In this document: piece by piece, positions 9,463 to 18,800 of the stretch
Layout of the letters: each line of letters begins with the position of its first letter
How positions within the stretch are numbered: position 1 is the first letter of the stretch
From: Candidatus Albibeggiatoa sp. nov. NOAA
GTDB taxonomy: Bacteria; Pseudomonadota; Gammaproteobacteria; Beggiatoales; Beggiatoaceae
Length of the DNA stretch: 64,000 bases
Reading direction: 5' to 3'
Assembly: GCA_025800385.1 (NCBI GenBank)
Contig: JAOXRS010000152.1
Span: 1 to 64,000 of the forward strand
Translations under genes and position numbers: made by a program
Notes under the pieces: model-generated
Told to the model about the DNA's origin: nothing
Database searches by the model: none
Seen by the model: only the letters and a program-made list of their open reading frames with translations

Positions 9463-9827
9463 ATCCTACTCCACGAAAATAAGTTTTGGGTTTTATGAGT
9501 TGCTATGCAATTAAAATAGTCTAAATAAGGCAGTTTTTAGCCATTCATATGGAAAACGACCTAAACCCTCTCCACACAACAACAATCTCAATGCTATTAA
9601 TTCTCTCTGTGTATATTAGATATGAGTACTAATATATAGATAAACGTCTCATTTTAATGAATGAACGGTGTTATATGAATTAAACTTACTTGTGGTTTGA
9701 TTTAGATCAATTTAAAGAACTGTTGAGCCATTTAGCTGAGGTTTAGCTTTTTCTATATATTGCTTGCCTTAATATAACCTTAATGTCATTCTATTTTCTA
9801 TCTTCTTTTTTTAATGTTTAAAAAGTA
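9463..9827. other. divergent intergenic control region
   Basis: 365 bases between two divergent genes, very AT-rich, without a convincing ORF. It contains the FNR-like palindrome at 9697-9710. On the minus strand a TATAAC (9675-9670) lies where a -10 element would be if the palindrome acts at about -41. On the plus strand a TATATT (9756-9761) could serve the J-like gene. Nothing else was recognised. Confidence 0.5.
9697..9710. promoter_or_regulatory. perfect FNR/Anr-type operator
   Basis: TTGAT-TTAG-ATCAA is an exact match to the FNR consensus TTGATNNNNATCAA. Its centre is about 40 bases upstream of the transcription start predicted from the minus-strand TATAAC at 9675-9670, the classic class II activation position, so the secreted ASH-repeat protein is the likely target. 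It is also about 125 bases before the plus-strand J-like gene. Oxygen- or redox-dependent control is inferred. Confidence 0.6.
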
Positions 9828-11663
9828 ATGAAGTCATCTTTATATAAGATTTTAAATATTGCCCAAAATGCAAATCAAGAACAGATTAAGCAAGCTGCTC
9901 AAGTTCAGATAAAGAAAGTCAAACTTGCAGTTCAGAAAAGGCATTATCGATTTTTCAAATTGCAAGAAGGCGTGTCTGATGAAAAAGTTAAAATAGCAGC
10001 ACAGCTTCGAATTCAGAGAATTAAGAAAGCCTACAATATTTTGTCCTCCCCTAGTTTACGTAAGGAATATGATGAAAGACATTCTCAACTAAATGTAAAA
10101 CAAGTTGCACAAGAGTCTACTAAGCCATCTAACCCTACATTCAATCAAAACTCCATCCCTAAAGACAGTAAAATCAAACTACTGTTTAAACAACTCTGGA
10201 TATCTATCACAATTGGCTTAAGTTGGTTTTTTGGCCTTATATTTAGTTTAGCGGGAATAGGCCTGCTTTTTGAGAGAAACATTATCGCCGCATTTGCTTT
10301 TTTAGTTTCAGGCTTTTTGTTGTTGCCTCCTAGTCAAAACTGGTTTTATAATCAATTCGGAAATCATATACATTATTTTTTAGCTAAAAAGATAAACCCT
10401 TTCATAAATAAGAAAAAAATTAGAATAAATTGGGTTTTTAGCCTGATATTTTTGTTAATTGGAATGATTAGTGTTATCAATATTTCGGTAGCCTATGGAG
10501 TTATGACATTAATGGCAGGTTTACTTACATTACCACCGATTCAAGATTGGATTTATAAGCAAACAAGCATCTCTTTTAATAATTTTCTTCCCAGAATTCA
10601 GCTTAATACAATGATTATTTTGCCACTTATTTTTATTGTTGCTCCAATAGGAATAATGTTAACTAACTTTGAACAGTATCGTCATGATATGGCGATAGAA
10701 CAGCAGCAAAAAGAAAAGTTGGCTAAATTTCAAAATGAGTTAAATCAGGCTTTAATAGAAGTACACACCGCTTTTGGTAATAAAGAATATAAAAAAGTAG
10801 AACAAATTACGACCAGATATAAAGATGCAAATGATGAGGAAATAAATACTTATCATGAGGAGGCCAAGAAACAATTAGCAAAAATTGAAGCTCAAAAACA
10901 AGAAGCCAAGCGCATTGAAGAAGAGAAAGCACAAGCTTTAGCAAGAGAAAAGGAAATTGAAGCTCAAGTTGCAAAAGCCTCAAGAGAAGTAAAAGAGCTA
11001 AAAATGGTAATTTTTCATGAAAATATTGGCTCTTACTTGTTCCATATTATGGGGGTATCCAATCTACCTGAAAAAACGAGGTTAATTGCTAACCTTAAAA
11101 GAAAAGGTAGTATTACTTTTAAACAAGACCCTGATATTTACGTTAATAGTGATGGAAGTTTTATTAGTAAACAACTTAGTGTGCATGAACCTGGTGATCA
11201 TATCATCACAATTAACACTTTCGGTATTGAGTACCCTATATCTAAAAAACTGAAAAATTATTATGGCAATGATATTGATGATGGTGATGTTACAAAAATT
11301 TATCATTTTTCTACATTACTACCTGCTATATTCAATGAAGAGCAAACAACTATGCTTCTTGATTTAAATAAAAAAGAACATAGCAAATTAGTCAAAGGTT
11401 ATTGTTATGTTTTAGAAGCTGTAAAAGCATGTGGAAATTTAACAATGAATGCGAATACAAAAAGTAAAGTCAGGAGGTATGTTGGGCAAACAGTAAATGA
11501 ACTTTCTTCAATTTATGGTGTTGACTGTGCAATAGGTTTTCGTCTAATGTCTAGTGATAAAAAGAATGGGCTGTGCCAAAAAGCTTGGCAAAGATATGGT
11601 TGTAATGGTAGTGAAATCCCCAGATTAATTTATAACGTAAATGAAGAATACTGCGAGTTTTAA
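9828..11663 (+). CDS. membrane protein with N-terminal J-like domain lacking HPD
   Basis: A 611-residue protein of unknown function. Residues 1-85 look like a J domain: LYKILNIAQNANQEQIKQAA at the front and IKKAYNILSSPSLRKEYDER at the end match helix I/II and helix IV of DnaJ-type proteins, but the HPD tripeptide that stimulates Hsp70 is absent. Two related pairs of membrane helices follow (about 125-168 and 202-237), each ending in a similar phrase (LLPPSQNWFY and TLPPIQDWIY), which suggests an internal duplication, then a fifth helix (260-279). A long charged coiled coil (about 285-390, rich in Q, K and E) leads to a C-terminal beta-rich domain with cysteines at 523, 529, 566, 578, 585 and 609 or nearby. 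The start has no good Shine-Dalgarno. It may be a membrane scaffold; no function can be assigned. Confidence 0.65.
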   Translation: MKSSLYKILNIAQNANQEQIKQAAQVQIKKVKLAVQKRHYRFFKLQEGVSDEKVKIAAQLRIQRIKKAYNILSSPSLRKEYDERHSQLNVKQVAQESTKPSNPTFNQNSIPKDSKIKLLFKQLWISITIGLSWFFGLIFSLAGIGLLFERNIIAAFAFLVSGFLLLPPSQNWFYNQFGNHIHYFLAKKINPFINKKKIRINWVFSLIFLLIGMISVINISVAYGVMTLMAGLLTLPPIQDWIYKQTSISFNNFLPRIQLNTMIILPLIFIVAPIGIMLTNFEQYRHDMAIEQQQKEKLAKFQNELNQALIEVHTAFGNKEYKKVEQITTRYKDANDEEINTYHEEAKKQLAKIEAQKQEAKRIEEEKAQALAREKEIEAQVAKASREVKELKMVIFHENIGSYLFHIMGVSNLPEKTRLIANLKRKGSITFKQDPDIYVNSDGSFISKQLSVHEPGDHIITINTFGIEYPISKKLKNYYGNDIDDGDVTKIYHFSTLLPAIFNEEQTTMLLDLNKKEHSKLVKGYCYVLEAVKACGNLTMNANTKSKVRRYVGQTVNELSSIYGVDCAIGFRLMSSDKKNGLCQKAWQRYGCNGSEIPRLIYNVNEEYCEF

Positions 11664-11672
11664 ATTTTAAAA

Positions 11673-11706
11673 GGGCTGACATTGATACTATCAACATTGC
11701 CAGCCC
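11673..11706. terminator. bidirectional terminator between the J-like gene and fumarase
   Basis: GGGCTG (11673-11678) pairs with CAGCCC (11701-11706); inside it TTGATA pairs with TATCAA around a single C, giving an elongated hairpin. It lies between two converging genes. On the minus strand it is followed by TTTTAAAATTT. Confidence 0.7.
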
Positions 11707-11720
11707 AATCATTTTAAAAA

Positions 11721-13238
11721 TTAATTACTTGTGACAGGAATCTTACCAATTTTTGCTTGCCATTCTTTTGGCGCAGATTGATGGACAGAATCACCTGTTG
11801 AATCTACTGCAACCGTCACAGGCATATCTTTCACTTCAAACTCGTGAATCGCTTCCATGCCTAAATCTTCAAATCCAACGATTTTCGCATCCTTAATCGC
11901 TTTAGACACCAAATATGCCGCGCCACCAACAGCCATTAAATAAACTGCTTTGTGATTCTTAATCGCTTCAACCGCAATTGCGCCGCGTTCTGCTTTACCC
12001 ACCATACCGATGATGCCTGTTTTCTCTAACATCATATCAGTAAATTTATCCATACGGGTTGCAGTCGTAGGACCAGCAGGGCCCACTACCTCATCGCGCA
12101 CCGCATCAACAGGCCCTACGTAATAAATAAAGCGATTTTTGAAATCAACTGGTAATTCTTCACCATTGGCTAACATGTCTTGAATACGTTTGTGTGCCGC
12201 ATCACGACCTGTTAACAACTTACCATTGAGTAATAAACGCTCACCTGGTTGCCAGCTTGCTACATCTTCAGCCGTCACTGTATCCAAATCAACACGCTTG
12301 GTATCACTGCTTGCTTCCCAAGTCACTTCTGGATAATCTTCCACCTTAGGTGGCGTTAAAACAGCTGCACCAGAGCCGTCTAAAGTAAAGTGCATATGAC
12401 GGGTCGCGGCACAGTTAGGGATCATTGCAACAGGTAAAGAAGCTGCATGTGTTGGATAGTCTAAAATTTTCACATCTAGAATCGTAGTTAAACCGCCTAA
12501 ACCTTGCGCACCAATACCTAAAGCGTTCACTTTTTCAAATAATTCTAAACGTAATTCTTCAACACGATTGCTCGCACCACGTTCTTGTAATTCATGAATA
12601 TCAACGTGACCCATTAAAGATTCTTTCGCCAACAACATCGCTTTTTCAGCTGTGCCGCCGATACCAATCCCTAAAATACCGGGAGGACACCAACCTGCAC
12701 CCATAGTTGGTACAGTTTTCAATACCCAATCCACGATGCTATCACTTGGGTTCAACATCACGAATTTAGTTTTGTTTTCAGAACCGCCACCTTTCGCTGC
12801 AACATTGACTTCAACTTTATCACCTTCAACCAATTCCACATGTACCACGGCTGGAGTATTATCTTTAGTGTTTTTACGTGCACCTGCAGGATCAGTCAAA
12901 ATCGAAGCACGCAATTTATTATCAGGATTCATATAAGCTTGACGAACCCCTTCGTTAACCATTTCCGTTACCGTCATTTTGCTGTCCCACTGCACTTGCA
13001 TACCCACTTTGAGCAATACCATTGCAATACCTGTGTCTTGACAGATAGGGCGTTGACCTTCAGCACACATACGTGAATTAACTAAGATTTGCGCCATTGC
13101 ATCTTTAGCTGCTGGTGATTCTTCTGCTTCATAAGCCTTAGCAAGAGCTTGAATGTAATCAGTTGGATGATAGTAGGAAATAAATTGGAATGCGTCGGCA
13201 ATACTTTGGATGAAATCTGCTTCACGAATGACGGTCAT
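11721..13238 (-). CDS. class I (iron-sulfur) fumarate hydratase
   Basis: A 505-residue oxygen-sensitive fumarase that interconverts fumarate and malate in the TCA cycle. The three [4Fe-4S] cysteines are visible: C66 in RPICQDTG, C184 in GAGWCPPG and C276 in IPNCAATRH. The N-terminal alpha domain and the C-terminal beta domain (VGPAGPTTATRMD, VGKAERG and GGAAYL) are fused as in E. coli FumA/FumB. ATG at 13238 (MTVIREADF) is chosen because it matches the family start; a TTG 15 bases upstream is less likely. Size fits the family (about 500-550). It is a single gene with a terminator at its 3' end and has no TCA-cycle neighbours. Confidence 0.95.
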   Translation of the reverse strand: MTVIREADFIQSIADAFQFISYYHPTDYIQALAKAYEAEESPAAKDAMAQILVNSRMCAEGQRPICQDTGIAMVLLKVGMQVQWDSKMTVTEMVNEGVRQAYMNPDNKLRASILTDPAGARKNTKDNTPAVVHVELVEGDKVEVNVAAKGGGSENKTKFVMLNPSDSIVDWVLKTVPTMGAGWCPPGILGIGIGGTAEKAMLLAKESLMGHVDIHELQERGASNRVEELRLELFEKVNALGIGAQGLGGLTTILDVKILDYPTHAASLPVAMIPNCAATRHMHFTLDGSGAAVLTPPKVEDYPEVTWEASSDTKRVDLDTVTAEDVASWQPGERLLLNGKLLTGRDAAHKRIQDMLANGEELPVDFKNRFIYYVGPVDAVRDEVVGPAGPTTATRMDKFTDMMLEKTGIIGMVGKAERGAIAVEAIKNHKAVYLMAVGGAAYLVSKAIKDAKIVGFEDLGMEAIHEFEVKDMPVTVAVDSTGDSVHQSAPKEWQAKIGKIPVTSN

Positions 13239-13482
13239 ATTTATTAATCTCAATAGTTAACATAAATAATTTAAATAGACCTATTCATTTTAACAACTTA
13301 ATGGGTAAAAATGTAGCAAGAGTTGTTTTTGAACCAAGCCAATCGTATTAAAAAAGAATAGAAACTCTTCTGAAATTATCACCTTTCAGATATGTATGGC
13401 TCGCTACACTTTCTATATGACATGATAAGTTACTTGATTAGGGTTCTTTATAGCTAAACCTTTAGCTCTCTTTAGCAAAGAA

Positions 13483-15036
13483 TTACTTAGACAACTTGCG
13501 TTTCAACCAAATTAATGGTTTTGCATACTTTTCAAATTTTTTAACTCTCGCTTCTAACAAAGCAATATATTGTTGGTCAGCTTGCGTTTTTTCCTCCAGC
13601 GAATCTATGTATTGTTGGCCTTTTTGATGTAAGTGCATATTGTCATCCCACAGCAAGGATAAATTTGCTTCAAGCTCCTTGATTCGGGTTTGCTTATCAG
13701 ATAACAACTGACGTACTGCTCTCAATTTTGTATCAATTTCATTCTCTGCCTGTTGTTCAGAATCTGATTTAAGCCATGTAGTTAGTTCTGCAAATGTTTT
13801 TAATAATTCATGCCATGAGTCAGAATCAAGCATATGCGCTGGTGTACCTTCACGCCAATCACACCATAGTTTAGAGCAACCGCTTTCCATATATTGACCT
13901 GCTATCATACGTGACCTTTTAGCTATTGCAGCAGGGCTATTCCATATTTCAATAAGAGGAGTTTCAAATAAATTACCAACGGGTTCTGATAAAAAACAGA
14001 TAGAGACATCTCCATTTTCAGTAATAAACATGGTTTTCCAAGGATTAGTACAATGTGGTGCTGTACCCATAAGCTCTGTAGGTAGCATCGGAACATGAGC
14101 AGGGTATTCATATTGAGGAAGCATGTCGTCGTGATTTGGATTTGATGCTGCTAGTTGACTAGGGGTTAAAGTGGTTTTGTCTTCATTTAGAAAAGAAGTG
14201 TCTAAATTGTATTTACCAAAAAGCGAATTAAACCCGCTCCAAACCAGCTTTTGTCCAAGCAAATGTGCGTCGTCAACTACATTATGCAAAATTGTATGAA
14301 GTTCACGGACTTCTGATTCACTACTTAAACATTCATTTGGTAGAGTCGGTTCACGTGATAAATTACGATCATCAATAAGTAAGGTTTGAAAAATAATATT
14401 TCGAATACCCAGCTCATGCATTAATTGTAGATATTGTGGAATTTCTCGGTAATTAGAGCGCATTACAACAAAAAAGGAATCTAACTTAGGCAAGCCTCTA
14501 TTTTGCTGCTGTTTTACATCTTGAAGGTGTTGGATATTTTTAATGACCTCATCAAATTGTCCCCCTCGACGAATTTTTGCATAGGTTTCTGGTGTAGCCG
14601 CATCAAGAGAAACTGTCACACTTTGAAATTGCGCATCAATTATCATTTGCACCCAATTTTCGTCTATTAAAGTGCCATTGGTGCTGATAGAAATGATGGG
14701 GTGGTCTGCTATGGTAGCAACATCTGCAACCAGCTCTTTAAACCCCTTAAGCGCGAAGATTTCCCCTCCTTGAATACGCAATGTTGTAAGAAATGGATAA
14801 AAAGCTGATAATTCCCGCCTTAATGTTGTCCCAATTTCTGGATCTCTAAGCAAATTATCGCCATTTTTAACCTGATAACAATGTAGACAATCAATATTAC
14901 AACCATTTCCCAATACAATTGTAAGATATGTTGGCATTGCTTTGATATAAGTGCGACCCAATAAAGTTTCTACTTCATTCAGACGTTCATTAACAGTCTG
15001 TTCTACTGGTATTTTAATCGTGTTATTATCGTTCAT
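13483..15036 (-). CDS. radical SAM/SPASM protein with C-terminal coiled coil
   Basis: A 517-residue radical SAM enzyme. The cluster motif CNIDCLHC (CX3CX2C) is near residue 47, followed by the glycine-rich IQGGEIFAL strand and ISTNGTLI. After the barrel there is a SPASM-like region with APHCTNPW, the ITENGDVSICF strand, GNLFETPLIEIWNS and a pair of late cysteines (MESGCSKLWCDW). The last ~110 residues form a charged coiled coil ending in basic WLKRKLSK. ATG at 15036 gives MNDNNTIKIP; a TTG six bases upstream is less likely. Relatives with such tails usually sit among surface-glycan or peptide-modification genes, but there is no substrate peptide gene here, so the substrate is unknown. Confidence 0.8.
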   Translation of the reverse strand: MNDNNTIKIPVEQTVNERLNEVETLLGRTYIKAMPTYLTIVLGNGCNIDCLHCYQVKNGDNLLRDPEIGTTLRRELSAFYPFLTTLRIQGGEIFALKGFKELVADVATIADHPIISISTNGTLIDENWVQMIIDAQFQSVTVSLDAATPETYAKIRRGGQFDEVIKNIQHLQDVKQQQNRGLPKLDSFFVVMRSNYREIPQYLQLMHELGIRNIIFQTLLIDDRNLSREPTLPNECLSSESEVRELHTILHNVVDDAHLLGQKLVWSGFNSLFGKYNLDTSFLNEDKTTLTPSQLAASNPNHDDMLPQYEYPAHVPMLPTELMGTAPHCTNPWKTMFITENGDVSICFLSEPVGNLFETPLIEIWNSPAAIAKRSRMIAGQYMESGCSKLWCDWREGTPAHMLDSDSWHELLKTFAELTTWLKSDSEQQAENEIDTKLRAVRQLLSDKQTRIKELEANLSLLWDDNMHLHQKGQQYIDSLEEKTQADQQYIALLEARVKKFEKYAKPLIWLKRKLSK

Positions 15037-15178
15037 AATCAACGTTATATTCTATGTAAATTATGCAGTTATAATGTCTGAAATAACTATAGACTTCAAC
15101 TAAAAAAATTACATGCTAATAAAGTATAATTAATGATATAGTGAATTCTGTGTTAAATGTCATAAAAATACTTAGTTT

Positions 15179-15280
15179 TTGGGACAGCTCCTATTCGAGA
15201 GGCTTGTTTATATAATAGATAAGACGGATTTGGCTACAGCTGTTTTAAGTGATGAAGATTACAAAAAGGTGAGGAGTTAG
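15179..15280 (+). pseudogene. possible protein-coding remnant
   Basis: From TTG at 15179 to TAG at 15280 the plus strand reads 33 codons with ordinary protein-like composition (FERLVYIIDKTDLATAV then LSDEDYKKVRS). There is no ATG and no ribosome binding site, and the frame is closed by a stop just upstream. It may be the tail of a lost gene. The family is not recognised. Confidence 0.2.
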
Positions 15281-15298
15281 GGTTAAGAGAGTGCATGA

Positions 15299-15333
15299 AG
15301 CATACTAATAAAAATGATTCCTTATAGTATGCT
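15299..15333. terminator. inverted repeat after chpC
   Basis: AGCATACTA (15299-15307) pairs exactly with TAGTATGCT (15325-15333) around a 17-base loop. It lies about 45 bases past the end of chpC. There is no T-run on the minus strand, so it may be a processing or stability hairpin instead of a strong terminator. Confidence 0.4.
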
Positions 15334-15375
15334 TGCTCATTGATAGTCTGTAATTTGGCAGTAAAACTGATTTTT

Positions 15376-15870
15376 TTAAGCTTGGGCAATTTTAGCTAAC
15401 AGCTGCGGTGATTTACGCAGAGTATTTTCAAGAAAGGTTAAATCAGGAATCCAAGCAATCGCATCGTCATGATCTGGGATTTTGGCAGATAACTCACATG
15501 TTAAACCAGTCATTTGCAAATTGGATGCAGTAGATAAAGACTCTTCAGTAGTTGTCACTGTGCGCGGTACACCAGAGGCTACGAATGCATAAAACGGCAA
15601 AATAGACACAGCTTCTAAACCATATAGAACAACTAAGCGTTGACGCAATGTTGTTTTTGGTTCTGGCAGTTGAAACAGATGCTGAATAGATAAAACAGGC
15701 ACAATCTGTTGTCGCCATTCGACTGTCCCGAGTAAACTGCTATCTTCTGCAAACGGCTCAGGTTCAGCATAAGGTGCAATTTCCGCAATTACAGCACTGG
15801 GTAATAATATTTGCTTATCACCGATAGGAATCAATAAACTACGCACATTTGCTGCTTGTTCAATTGCCAT
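15376..15870 (-). CDS. chpC: CheW-like protein, ChpC type
   Basis: A 164-residue single CheW domain protein. Family features are the opening strand VRSLLIPIGDKQILLPSAVI, the LLGTVEWRQQIVPVLSI segment, and a closing IPDLTFLENTL helix. It is the last gene of the pil-chp operon and overlaps the end of chpA by one base (TAATG-type junction), so it is translationally coupled. In Pseudomonas the equivalent end gene chpC links extra receptors to ChpA. It differs from the canonical CheW PilI encoded upstream at 23512-24060. Confidence 0.8.
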   Translation of the reverse strand: MAIEQAANVRSLLIPIGDKQILLPSAVIAEIAPYAEPEPFAEDSSLLGTVEWRQQIVPVLSIQHLFQLPEPKTTLRQRLVVLYGLEAVSILPFYAFVASGVPRTVTTTEESLSTASNLQMTGLTCELSAKIPDHDDAIAWIPDLTFLENTLRKSPQLLAKIAQA

Positions 15871-18800
15871 TATGCCGCCTCTATCTGACGTTCATCCAAT
15901 AACGCATTAATATTTTCTAATAATTCAGTCTCGTTAAATGGCTTACCTAGATAACGATTAATACCAATCTTCTCTGCACGATCACGGTGTTTCGCGCCTG
16001 TACGCGAGGTAATCATGATAATTGGGATATGTTTCAATTCTGGGTTATTGCGTACCTGCGTTGCTAACTCATAACCATCCATACGTGGCATTTCCACGTC
16101 GAGCAACATCAAGTCTGGAATATGATCTTGTAATTGCGCCACTGCATCAACACCATCTTTGGCAGTTAAGACTTCCATACCTTGGCGTTTTAACAAACGC
16201 GCTGTGACTTTGCGCACCGTAATTGAATCGTCCACCACCATAATGGTTGTTGGTATTTCTTCTTCGACTTCTTCTTCCAGTGTTTCGTATTGTGGTGCTT
16301 CTTCGATACGAGTTAAAGTTGGTACGTCTAAAATCAATACAACACGACCATCACCTAAAATTGTTGCACCTGCTAACCATTTGATTGAACCAATTTGCGG
16401 GCCTACAGGTTTCACTACGACTTCTTTACTACCTTCGATACCATCGACTAGTAGTGCCACACGGCGGTCGCCCGAACGAATTAACAAAGTCGGAATCAAT
16501 GGCGACTCCATACCTGTTGGTTTGCTGAAGCCTAAAATATCACCAAGATAGAAAATACGGTAATCATGTTCCATGTATTTGTAATAACTTGGCTCTTCGG
16601 TATTGGCTTGTTGGCGTGGAATTCGTAACACTGCCTCAACGTGATTTAACGGCACTGCCATAGTTTCTTCATTGACATGAACTAATAGGGCTTGGTTAAT
16701 CGTCAACGACAGCGGTAAACGAATTTCAAATGTTGTACCTTGTCCCGTCTTCGAGTGGATTTGCAATGCACCACCGAGTTGTTTAATCTCAGTGTTCACC
16801 ACATCCATACCGACTCCGCGACCTGAAATCTGTGTCACAGATTGTGCGGTGCTAAATGAGGGTTCTAAAATAAACTGCATTAACTCTTTATCACTAACCA
16901 CCGTCCCAGCTTTAACCATGCCGCGATCTTCAGCTTTTTTACGAATCGCTTGCAAGTTCAAGCCTGCACCATCATCACTTAGACGAATAATTAAATCTGT
17001 ACCTTCTTTTGATAACTTAATTTTTACCGTTGCAGCTGCGGGTTTTCCTGATTGCTGACGGGTAGCAGAGTCTTCAACCCCGTGTCCAATTGCATTCCGT
17101 AACATGTGTTCCAAAGGTGCAACAATTCGATTTAAAACCGTACGCTCAAACTCAATGGTTTCGCCAATAATTTCGAAATTCATTTGTTTACGCAATTCAC
17201 GCGAGGTTAAACGGGCAATCCGTTGTAAACGTGGAGAAATCCGTGAAAATGGGATCATCCGTGTGCGCATAATCACATCTTGTAATTCTGTACCAATGCG
17301 TGTTTGTTGAACCAGTAAGGTATCACTTTGACGAGTTAAGACTTTGAGATAATCTTGAATATTGAGCAAATCGTTCACACTTTCCGCCAAACTACGTGAC
17401 AATTGCTGCATCACTGAGAATCTATCCATTTCTAACGGATCAAATTCTTCATCATCTTCTTCGACAACAGTTTCTCTAAAGCTGGATAAAATCTGTGCTT
17501 CAGTCTCAATTTCCAAACGGCGTAACTGGTCACGTAAACGGGTTACAGTTTGTTCCATCTCGCCTAAGTTAGCTTTAAATGAACCTTGCTGCTGCTCCAT
17601 GTGAGCACGGGAAATTGATAATTCACCCGCTAAGCCTGTCAGCTTTTCAATCAATGCGACACGAACCCGAATTCGATCTTCTGCACCGCTTTCGGTCATT
17701 TCAGGTTCTTTTTCTTTTTCTATTGCCTTGTCACGCTCAGCCGCTTCAGTAATTTGTGATTTAGGTGCAGGTTTGACAGGTTCTGTTTTTTCGACTGCTT
17801 TGGTTGGCTCTGGCGTTTCTGGTTCTGTTCCACCACTCACTGCAGCTTTAATTTTACCAATCAGCTCATCAGGCATGTTCAACGGCAAACTAGAGCGCAC
17901 CGCTTCTAACATTGCCACCAACTCATCCACACAAGTCTGAATCACATCTTGGATACGCTGTGAGGATTGTCCCGTACCTTCAACAATCTTGGTCAACACC
18001 GATTCTAATTGATGGCTTAAATCACCCATTGGGGTAATCTCAACCATACGTGCGCCACCTTTTAATGTGTGCAATTCACGCTGCAATTCTTTCATTAACT
18101 GCATATTGTCGGGTGCAGTCTGCCAACGTTCTAATAATGATTGGGTATTTTCTAGGATTTCTTCCGCTTCTTCTAAGAAAATTGCCATGAATTCATCGGT
18201 AGGATCAGGCGCGGTAAAGCTTTCACCACCGCCAGTATTAAAAGTGGGTTCAGGTGCAGCAGGTTTTGGCTCAGGTTTCGGTGCGGGTACACGGGCTTCT
18301 GCCATTGCAATTTGACTAATTAAACCTGAATGGTGATCGTCATCAACAATTTCACCTTTCAACAAGTTATCCATCATATCAACGGCTTGCTTAAATAAAT
18401 TTATAGTATCATCGCTGACGTTGACTTTGCGTTCTGATAAGACTCGAGAATAATTTTCTAAAGGTCCTGCAAGAGTGAATACTTCTGTAAAACTGACACT
18501 ACGAGAACTGCCATTTAAGGTATGGAAACAACGAATCACATCATCGGTTAACAGCTGTGGCTCTTCATGCTGTTCATAATCTGCCAGCAAATTACGTAAG
18601 TTAGCAATATGTTGCTGGGCTTCAGAGGTGAAAATATCCAACAAGGCAGGATCAACGCTTTCTTCTTCCTCATCAGTAGCTAAATCACCACCTAATGGTA
18701 ATAATTCATCATCGTCTGATAATAAGTCTGATTCATCTAATGTTGTGTCTAAATCACCTAAAGCACTGTCATCTAGCGAGGTATCTAATTCACCAAGGGT

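Larger units (their letters stand above)
15037..15375. other. intergenic stretch with a possible coding remnant
   Basis: 339 bases between two minus-strand genes. It holds a 33-codon plus-strand reading (15179-15280, described separately) and an inverted repeat at 15299-15333. The rest is AT-rich with no feature I can support. Confidence 0.4.

Noticed and set aside
11721..13253. TTG start of fumarase at 13253
   Set aside because: The family starts at MTVIR; the ATG at 13238 fits better than the TTG five codons upstream.
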